62,180 nt of DNA. It comes from an uncultured Pelagibacteraceae bacterium. GTDB lineage: Bacteria > Pseudomonadota > Alphaproteobacteria > Pelagibacterales > AG-422-B15. The notes below the pieces were generated by a model. That model was not told the origin of the DNA and ran no database searches. It saw nothing but the letters and a program-made list of their open reading frames with translations. The DNA lies in assembly GCA_902510025.1 (NCBI GenBank), contig CABWZX010000003.1:1-62180 (forward strand), given 5' to 3'. Positions 55,335 through 62,180 of the stretch are shown here, piece after piece. Position 1 is the first letter of the stretch, and every line of letters starts with the position of its first letter. Position numbers and translations under genes: made by a program.

Positions 55335-57410
55335 ATGACAAGAGAATATCCCTTAAAAAAATATAGAAATATTGGAATTATGGCTCATATTGATGCAGGT
55401 AAGACTACAACTACCGAAAGAATATTATATTACACGGGTAAAAGTCATAAGATAGGAGAAGTTCATGATGGTGCTGCCACAATGGATTGGATGGAGCAAG
55501 AGCAAGAAAGAGGAATAACTATAACCTCTGCCGCTACAACATGTTTTTGGAAGGATCATAGAATTAATATTATTGATACACCTGGCCATGTTGATTTTAC
55601 AATTGAAGTTGAAAGGTCTTTAAGGGTTCTTGATGGTGCAGTAGCAGTATTTGATGGAGTTGCAGGTGTTGAGCCTCAGACAGAGACAGTTTGGAGACAG
55701 GCAAATAGGTACAAGGTTCCTCGAATGTGTTTTATCAATAAGATGGATCGTACTGGGGCTGATTTCTACAAATGTCTTGAGATGATAAAAGATAGACTTC
55801 AGGCTAATGCTCTAGTTTTACAGATACCTTATGGAAGTGAATCAAATTTAAAAGGTGTAATTGACTTAGTAAAAAATCAGGCAATTGTTTGGGCAAATGA
55901 AGATTTGGGAGCAAATTATGAATATGTTGATATTCCTGAAGACCTAAAAGAGATATCAGAGAAGTATCGTTCAGAAATGGTCGAGATGGCCGTAGAACAA
56001 GATGAAGAAGTTCTAGAGAAATATTTAGATGGAGTAGAGCCAGACGAAGAAACTTTAAATAGATGCATAAGAAAAGGAACTATTAATTTTGAATTTGTTC
56101 CTATACTAACTGGTAGTGCCTTTAAGAATAAAGGGGTTCAGCCACTCTTGGATGCAGTTGTTAGTTTTATGCCTGATCCAAGTGAAGTACAACAAGCCAC
56201 GGGAACGATACCAGGAAAAGAAGAAGAAGAATCTCGAAAAGCCTCAGATGAAGAACCGTTCTCAGCATTGGCTTTTAAAGTAGCAAACGATCCATTTGTT
56301 GGATCACTTACATTTACAAGAATATATTCAGGTAAACTTGAAACTGGATCAACAATTCTTAACTCTGTAAAAGATGACAAAGAACGAATTGGAAGGATGC
56401 TCTTGATGCATGCAAATAACAGAGAAGACATCAAAATTGCATATGCTGGTGATATAGTCGCAATTGCTGGTTTAAAAGACACTATCACTGGTGAAACTTT
56501 ATCAGATCCTCAAAAACCAATTGTTCTTGAGTCAATGGATTTTCCCGATCCTGTAATTGAGATTGCAGTAGAACCTAAAACAAAAGCAGACCAGGAAAAG
56601 ATGGGTGAGGCACTAGCAAGACTTGCGAAAGAAGACCCTTCCTTTAGGGTCACATCAGATGAAGAGTCAGGACAAACAGTTATTAAAGGAATGGGTGAAC
56701 TTCATTTAGATATTATTGTTGATAGAATGAAAAGAGAATTTAATGTTGAAGCAAACATTGGTGCCCCACAAGTTGCTTATCGGGAAACAGTTTCGAAAGA
56801 AGTAGATGTTACATACACACATAAAAAGCAAAGTGGAGGAGCCGGACAGTTTGCTGAAGTTAATATAATTGTTGAAAGTGGAGAACCAGGAAGTGGAAGG
56901 ATTTTTGAAGATAAAATTAAAGGCGGTAATATTCCAAAAGAATACATACCTGGAGTTCAAAAGGGTATTGAAGGAGTTGCAGATACTGGTGTAATTGCAG
57001 GTTTCCCAATTATAGATTACAAAGTTACTTTAGTTGATGGAAAGTATCATGATGTTGATTCAAGTAGTTTAGCATTTGAAATCGCCGGTAGAATGGCTTT
57101 TAAAGATGCCTGTCTAAAAGCGGGTCCAAAATTACTGGAGCCTATCATGAGAGTGGAAGTTGTGACTCCTGAAGAATTTATGGGCGACGTAATTGGTGAT
57201 CTAAGTAGTAGAAGAGGTCAAGTGAGTGGCAGTGAGGCTCGAGGAAATACTACTGCAATAAGTTCAATGGTGCCTCTAGCTAATATGTTTGGATATGTAA
57301 ACACATTGAGATCTATGACTCAAGGAAGAGCTCAATATTCAATGTTTTTTGATCACTATGAACAAGTACCACAAGCCGTACAAGATGAGGTGAAAGCTAA
57401 ATTTGCTTAA
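55335..57410 (+). CDS. fusA: Elongation factor G
   Basis: [35 protein letters not shown]; start corrected from 55236, which overlaps rpsG. Confidence 0.98.
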   Translation: MTREYPLKKYRNIGIMAHIDAGKTTTTERILYYTGKSHKIGEVHDGAATMDWMEQEQERGITITSAATTCFWKDHRINIIDTPGHVDFTIEVERSLRVLDGAVAVFDGVAGVEPQTETVWRQANRYKVPRMCFINKMDRTGADFYKCLEMIKDRLQANALVLQIPYGSESNLKGVIDLVKNQAIVWANEDLGANYEYVDIPEDLKEISEKYRSEMVEMAVEQDEEVLEKYLDGVEPDEETLNRCIRKGTINFEFVPILTGSAFKNKGVQPLLDAVVSFMPDPSEVQQATGTIPGKEEEESRKASDEEPFSALAFKVANDPFVGSLTFTRIYSGKLETGSTILNSVKDDKERIGRMLLMHANNREDIKIAYAGDIVAIAGLKDTITGETLSDPQKPIVLESMDFPDPVIEIAVEPKTKADQEKMGEALARLAKEDPSFRVTSDEESGQTVIKGMGELHLDIIVDRMKREFNVEANIGAPQVAYRETVSKEVDVTYTHKKQSGGAGQFAEVNIIVESGEPGSGRIFEDKIKGGNIPKEYIPGVQKGIEGVADTGVIAGFPIIDYKVTLVDGKYHDVDSSSLAFEIAGRMAFKDACLKAGPKLLEPIMRVEVVTPEEFMGDVIGDLSSRRGQVSGSEARGNTTAISSMVPLANMFGYVNTLRSMTQGRAQYSMFFDHYEQVPQAVQDEVKAKFA

Positions 57411-57418
57411 TTAAATTT

Positions 57419-57727
57419 ATGGATAATCAGAATATAAAAATAAGATTAAAAGCATTTGACCATAGTATTTTGGATAAATCCTCAATAGAAATTGTGGATA
57501 CGGCTAAGAGAACTGGAGCCTTAGTTAAGGGGCCTATACCTTTGCCTACCAATAATGAGAAGTTTACAGTTTTAAGATCACCTCATGTAAATAAAAAGAG
57601 TAGGGAACAATTTGAAATTAGAACTCATAAAAGATTAATTGAGATTGTAGATCCAACCCCACAAACAGTTGATGCCTTAATGAAGTTAGATTTAGCTTCT
57701 GGAGTTGACGTAGAAATAAAACTTTAA
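57419..57727 (+). CDS. rpsJ: 30S ribosomal protein S10
   Basis: [40 protein letters not shown]. Confidence 0.97.
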   Translation: MDNQNIKIRLKAFDHSILDKSSIEIVDTAKRTGALVKGPIPLPTNNEKFTVLRSPHVNKKSREQFEIRTHKRLIEIVDPTPQTVDALMKLDLASGVDVEIKL

Positions 57728-57731
57728 GATT

Positions 57732-58451
57732 ATGAGAGCAGGGATAATAGCAAAAAAAATTGGAATGAGTAATTTATTTACACCTAACGGTGTAAATATA
57801 CCTATAACAGTTTTACATGTCGATGAATGTAAGGTCATCGAAAGAACAACAGATGTCGATGATTCTGATAAAGATAAAGTAATATTAGGTGCTTGCGAAC
57901 TTAAGAAAGTAAAAAATTCTACCAAGGGATATTTTGATAAGAAAAAAACTAAACCATATAAGCTAATTAAAGAATTTATAATTGAAAAATCTGAAGTAGT
58001 AAAATCGGGAGATGAAATTACTGTTGATCACTTCAAAGAAGGGCAGTTTATTGATATTTCAGGCGTATCAAAAGGAAAAGGTTTTGCGGGAGTTATGAAA
58101 AGACATAACTTTTCTGGATTGCGCGCAACTCATGGAGTATCTGCCGCACATAGAAGTGCAGGGTCTACTGGACAGTGCCAAGATCCTGGAAAAGTCTTTA
58201 AAGGTAAGAAGATGGCAGGGCAGTTAGGAAATGTTCATAAAACCATGCAGAGTTTACAAGTAGTAAAGATTGATCCAAATAAAAAGATTATTTGTATAAA
58301 AGGATCTACTCCAGGTAGCAGAGGCTCATGGTTAGTAATAGAAGATTCAATTAAACAAAAAGAAATAAAAGATATAGATGTAGTGTTTTCTGCCACGAAG
58401 AATAAGCCTGGAAAGAAAGAAGAATCTGGGAAGAAAGAGGAGAAAGAATAA
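57732..58451 (+). CDS. rplC: 50S ribosomal protein L3 with charged C-terminal tail
   Basis: GIIAKKIGMSNLF; GKGFAGVMKRHNFSGLRATHGVS; tail NKPGKKEESGKKEEKE. Confidence 0.96.
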   Translation: MRAGIIAKKIGMSNLFTPNGVNIPITVLHVDECKVIERTTDVDDSDKDKVILGACELKKVKNSTKGYFDKKKTKPYKLIKEFIIEKSEVVKSGDEITVDHFKEGQFIDISGVSKGKGFAGVMKRHNFSGLRATHGVSAAHRSAGSTGQCQDPGKVFKGKKMAGQLGNVHKTMQSLQVVKIDPNKKIICIKGSTPGSRGSWLVIEDSIKQKEIKDIDVVFSATKNKPGKKEESGKKEEKE

Positions 58452-58456
58452 ATAAA

Positions 58457-59080
58457 ATGAATATCGAGACTTATCATTTAGATGGAAAAAAATCTGGGAC
58501 AGTAGATTTAAGCGATTCTATTTTTAGTTTAGATCCAGATTCATCAATCATGAGTACTTTAATATTGTGGAGTGAATCTAATCAGAAACCTTTAAGGGCA
58601 AGAACAAAAAATAGGTCCGAAGTAAAAGGAACAACGCAAAAATTTGGAAGGCAAAAAGGTGGAGGTGGGGCAAGACATGGATCTAAGAAAGCAAATATAT
58701 TTCGAAGCGGAGGAATGGCACATAATCTAAGAGGAAAAAGATCTGATAAAAAACTATCAAAAAATTTTAGAGAGCTTGCACTTAGGCACGTTTTATCATC
58801 AAAAATGAAAAATAAAGAAATTGTCTTGTATGATAAGCTTGCCTTGGAAGAACCTAAAACAAAAACTCTACAAAAAAACCTATCAAAGCTTGATATCTCT
58901 TCTGCTCTTATAATTGAAGGAGATTCACCTGATAAAAATTTTGCACTTGCGACACGAAATTTAAAGAATGTTAGATTTACTAATGCAGATGGGTTCGGTG
59001 CTTTGGATGTACTTAAGTATGATAAGTTTATAATGAGTAAAGATGCAATAGCCAATTTAGAAAAGAGAATCTTAAAATAA
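58457..59080 (+). CDS. rplD: 50S ribosomal protein L4
   Basis: TKNRSEVKGTTQKFGRQKGGGGARHGSKKANIFRSGGMAHNLRGKR. Confidence 0.96.
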   Translation: MNIETYHLDGKKSGTVDLSDSIFSLDPDSSIMSTLILWSESNQKPLRARTKNRSEVKGTTQKFGRQKGGGGARHGSKKANIFRSGGMAHNLRGKRSDKKLSKNFRELALRHVLSSKMKNKEIVLYDKLALEEPKTKTLQKNLSKLDISSALIIEGDSPDKNFALATRNLKNVRFTNADGFGALDVLKYDKFIMSKDAIANLEKRILK

Positions 59081-59373
59081 TGAGCAATATAAAGAATTAC
59101 AAAATAATTGTTAAGCCAATAGTCACTGAAAAATCTTCACTTGGTTCTGAATTTAATCAAGTTACATTTAAGGTTGATAATCATTCCACTAAGAAAGAAA
59201 TTAAGATTGCAATTGAAGAGATCTTCAAGGTTAAAGTGAAGAAAGTTAATACGAGCAATGTTAAAGGAAAGCTAAAATCTTTTAGAGGTTCCCTTGGAAA
59301 AAGATCTAATTATAAAAAAGCTTTTGTTACACTTGAAGATGGTCAAACAATAGATATTAATGCAGGAGTATAG
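59080..59373 (+). CDS. rplW: 50S ribosomal protein L23
   Basis: [32 protein letters not shown]. Confidence 0.96.
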   Translation: MSNIKNYKIIVKPIVTEKSSLGSEFNQVTFKVDNHSTKKEIKIAIEEIFKVKVKKVNTSNVKGKLKSFRGSLGKRSNYKKAFVTLEDGQTIDINAGV

Positions 59374-59384
59374 ATTTAAGAAAT

Positions 59385-60230
59385 ATGCCTTTAAAGAAAT
59401 TTAGACCAAATACCCCTGGAACAAGAGGTCTCTCTCTTATAGATCGGAAGGGATTATGGACTGGTAAGCCACTAAAATCTTTGACATCCGGACTCTCGAA
59501 AAAGAGTGGAAGAAATAATAGTGGAAGAATTACGATGAGGAGAAGAGGAGGAGGTCATAAAAACAAATATAGACTTATTGATTTTAAGAGGTCCAAAGAC
59601 GATATTACTGCAGTTGTTGAAAGAATAGAGTATGATCCTAATCGTTCTACTTACATAGCTTTAATTAAATATGTAGACGGCATTTATTCTTATATATTGG
59701 CTCCTAAAGATTTAAAAAAAGGAGATGAAATTGTTTCAGGTAACAAAAAGGAAATAAAAGTTGGAAACAGCACTCCTATGTCTGATATTCCAGTAGGAAT
59801 AGATATTCATAATATCGAACTAAAACCTGGTTGCGGAGGTCAATTAGCAAGGTCTGCAGGTTCTTCAACTCAGATTATGGGAAAATCAGAAGGATATGTA
59901 GCAGTTAAACTACCGTCAGGAGAGCAGAGAAAGATTAGGGAAGATTGTAGAGCAACTATTGGAGTTTTATCAAATATTGATAAGAAGAATCAAAAGTTAG
60001 GAAAAGCTGGGAGAAGAAGATGGTTGGGCATAAGACCTTCAGTTAGAGGAGTTGCAATGAACCCAATTGACCATCCTCATGGAGGAGGAGAAGGTAAAAC
60101 TTCTGGTGGTAGAGATCCAGTAACACCTTGGGGTAAATCAACAAAAGGTAAGAAAACTAGAAATAATAAAAGAACTGATAAGTTTATTATTAAAAGAAAA
60201 ACAGATAAAAAAGCGAGAATAGAAGTATAG
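59385..60230 (+). CDS. rplB: 50S ribosomal protein L2
   Basis: [62 protein letters not shown]. Confidence 0.98.
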   Translation: MPLKKFRPNTPGTRGLSLIDRKGLWTGKPLKSLTSGLSKKSGRNNSGRITMRRRGGGHKNKYRLIDFKRSKDDITAVVERIEYDPNRSTYIALIKYVDGIYSYILAPKDLKKGDEIVSGNKKEIKVGNSTPMSDIPVGIDIHNIELKPGCGGQLARSAGSSTQIMGKSEGYVAVKLPSGEQRKIREDCRATIGVLSNIDKKNQKLGKAGRRRWLGIRPSVRGVAMNPIDHPHGGGEGKTSGGRDPVTPWGKSTKGKKTRNNKRTDKFIIKRKTDKKARIEV

Positions 60231-60233
60231 AAG

Positions 60234-60512
60234 ATGACTAGATCAATTTGGAAAGGACCATTCGTAGATGCACACCTATTAAAGAAAGTAAAAGCCTCTA
60301 TTGATTCAAATAAAAACACAGTAATTAAAACATGGTCAAGAAGATCAACAATTCTTCCTGAATTTGTAGGAGTTAATTTTGCAGTGCACAATGGTAAAAG
60401 ATTTATTCCAGTTAATGTTACTGAAGATATGGTTGGACATAAACTTGGAGAGTTCTCTCCAACCAGAACTTTTAATGGGCATACATCGGGCGATAAGAAG
60501 GCAAAATTATAA
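60234..60512 (+). CDS. rpsS: 30S ribosomal protein S19
   Basis: [30 protein letters not shown]. Confidence 0.97.
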   Translation: MTRSIWKGPFVDAHLLKKVKASIDSNKNTVIKTWSRRSTILPEFVGVNFAVHNGKRFIPVNVTEDMVGHKLGEFSPTRTFNGHTSGDKKAKL

Positions 60513-60892
60513 TGAAACACCTCAAAAACAATGACAATGCAGCTTATGCAATTTTAAAAAATATGAGAACTAGTCCATCAAAGGCTAATATTGTCTTAGA
60601 GATGATACGTGGAAAAAAAGCATCTGAGGCAATAAATATTTTAAAGTTTTCTCAAAGAGCTATTGCTAAAGATATAAGTAAGGTGCTGCATAGCGCAATA
60701 TCAAATGCAGAGAATAACCATCAATTAGATATTGATATTTTGAAAGTAAGTGAGGCCTATTGTGGAAAAGGAATGGTAATGAAAAGATGGCGACCTCGAG
60801 CAAAAGGTAGAGCGGGACGTATAAATAAATTTTTTACCAATGTAACAATTAAAGTTGCTGAAGAACAAAAAGAAAGAAAATTAGAAGAGTAA
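60512..60892 (+). CDS. rplV: 50S ribosomal protein L22
   Basis: [40 protein letters not shown]. Confidence 0.96.
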   Translation: MKHLKNNDNAAYAILKNMRTSPSKANIVLEMIRGKKASEAINILKFSQRAIAKDISKVLHSAISNAENNHQLDIDILKVSEAYCGKGMVMKRWRPRAKGRAGRINKFFTNVTIKVAEEQKERKLEE

Positions 60893-60896
60893 TAAT

Positions 60897-61568
60897 ATGG
60901 GTCAGAAGGTAAATCCAATAGGTCTAAGGTTAATTCTTAATAAAAAATGGCAATCTAAATGGTATGCTAATAAGAAAGACTTTGGTAATTTTCTTCAAGA
61001 AGATATCAAAATTAGAGAATATCTTAAAAAGAAATTAAAAAATTGTGCTGTTGCCAAAGTACAAATTGAAAGACCTGCAAAGAAAGCACAAGTAACTATA
61101 TACTCTGCTAGGCCAGGTTTGATTATTGGTAAAAAAGGAAGTGATATTGAAAAACTTAAAAGAAAAATATCTGAATTTACCTCGGATGAGATTAATATTA
61201 ACTTAGTTGAGATTAGAAAGCCTGAAGTTGAGGCGCAGTTAATTGCAGATGCAATTGCAGAACAACTTGAAAGAAGAGTTTCTTTTAGAAGAGCTATGAA
61301 GAGAGCAGTTCAATCTGCAATTCGGCTTGGAGCTGATGGGATAAGAGTAAATTGTGGAGGCAGATTGGGCGGAACCGAAATAGCTAGGACAGAATGGTAT
61401 AGAGAAGGAAGAGTACCACTTCATACATTTAGAGCTAATGTTGATTATGCAGTTTCTACAGCAAAAACAACATATGGTGCATGTGGAATTAAGGTTTGGA
61501 TTTATAAAGGGGAGATTGATGATCATGCTCCCCATGAACTTGATAATAAATCAAATAAATTGGGATAA
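60897..61568 (+). CDS. rpsC: 30S ribosomal protein S3
   Basis: [30 protein letters not shown] domain. Confidence 0.97.
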   Translation: MGQKVNPIGLRLILNKKWQSKWYANKKDFGNFLQEDIKIREYLKKKLKNCAVAKVQIERPAKKAQVTIYSARPGLIIGKKGSDIEKLKRKISEFTSDEININLVEIRKPEVEAQLIADAIAEQLERRVSFRRAMKRAVQSAIRLGADGIRVNCGGRLGGTEIARTEWYREGRVPLHTFRANVDYAVSTAKTTYGACGIKVWIYKGEIDDHAPHELDNKSNKLG

Positions 61569-61572
61569 AATA

Positions 61573-61986
61573 ATGCTTCAACCAAAAAAAACTAAATATC
61601 GAAAAGCCCACAAAGGAAGAATCAAGGGTGTTGCGTCCTCTGCAACAACTTTAAACTATGGGACTTTTGGATTAAAAGCTATTGAGGCAGATCGTATAAC
61701 TGCACGTCAGATAGAGGCGGCTCGTGTTGCAATGACTAGATTTATGAAAAGAGCAGGAAGAGTTTGGGTAAGAATATTTCCAGATGTGCCTGTATCTAAA
61801 AAGCCTACAGAAGTAAGAATGGGTAAAGGGAAAGGATCTCCAGAATTCTGGGCATGTAGAGTAAAGCCAGGAAAAATATTATTTGAAGTTGATGGTGTCT
61901 CATATGCAATCGCAGTAGAGGCTTTCAGCAGAGCATCTTCGAAGCTACCTATCAAGACAAAAGTTGTTGAGCAATTAGTTAAATAG
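61573..61986 (+). CDS. rplP: 50S ribosomal protein L16
   Basis: [19 protein letters not shown]; start corrected from 61438. Confidence 0.97.
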   Translation: MLQPKKTKYRKAHKGRIKGVASSATTLNYGTFGLKAIEADRITARQIEAARVAMTRFMKRAGRVWVRIFPDVPVSKKPTEVRMGKGKGSPEFWACRVKPGKILFEVDGVSYAIAVEAFSRASSKLPIKTKVVEQLVK

Positions 61987-61991
61987 ATATT

Positions 61992-62180
61992 ATGAGAACT
62001 GAAGAAATAAGAAAAAAAACGCCAGATCAGCTAAAAGTTGAACTTGAAAATCTTTACAAGGAGTCTTTTAACTTAAGATTCCAAAAGTCTTCGGGGCAGC
62101 TTGAAAATACATCGCGTATATACAAAGTCAGGAAGTTAATAGCAAGAATCAAGACTATTATTAATCAAAAGATAAAAGAG
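61992..62180 (+). CDS. rpmC: 50S ribosomal protein L29, 3' partial (window end)
   Basis: Manual translation [63 protein letters not shown]; position after rplP. Confidence 0.93.
   Translation, partial: MRTEEIRKKTPDQLKVELENLYKESFNLRFQKSSGQLENTSRIYKVRKLIARIKTIINQKIKE

Noticed and set aside
58582-59055. Minus ORF 157 aa opposite rplD
   Set aside because: Shadow ORF wholly inside rplD on the other strand; no family features.
60077-60520. Minus ORF 147 aa opposite rplB/rpsS
   Set aside because: Shadow ORF spanning two ribosomal protein genes; no recognisable motif.

Overview
The window is AT-rich and densely coding, with no sign of phage, IS elements or CRISPR. Family content and gene order (blue-type proteorhodopsin, DUF1476, PurS/Q/L, class II DAHP synthase, BHMT/DMGDH-type genes) suggest a streamlined marine alphaproteobacterium, possibly SAR11-like or AEGEAN-169/HIMB59-like; this placement is inferred, not tested. 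Contents in order: (i) a partial DmdA/GcvT-family gene, gph, glmU-glmS and a run of metabolic and translation genes (aroG-II, nadE, gltX, cysS, cimA, trmJ-like, rpsD); (ii) a purine block (grxD, purL, purQ, purS, purC, purB) with map, sfsA and a cinA-like gene; (iii) a proteorhodopsin with Gln at the tuning position, a clear terminator and tRNA-Leu; (iv) an inverse-autotransporter beta-barrel gene followed after 3 nt by a Cys-containing exported protein; (v) NAD kinase, glpK + class II aldolase, NAD-formate dehydrogenase and a fatty-acid-hydroxylase-like gene; (vi) a minus-strand DUF5989/SxtK-like - SxtJ-like - carbamoyltransferase - SGNH hydrolase cassette, whose first 50-aa gene is missing from the ORF track; (vii) a BHMT-like / DMGDH-like / Rieske oxygenase one-carbon cluster; (viii) tRNA-Tyr, tRNA-Gly, tuf, tRNA-Trp, secE, nusG, then the rplKAJL-rpoBC, rpsL-rpsG-fusA and S10 gene runs to the window end (rpmC partial). 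The best candidates for follow-up are the barrel plus separate exported partner pair and the carbamoylation cassette. Neither can be called novel without database searches.
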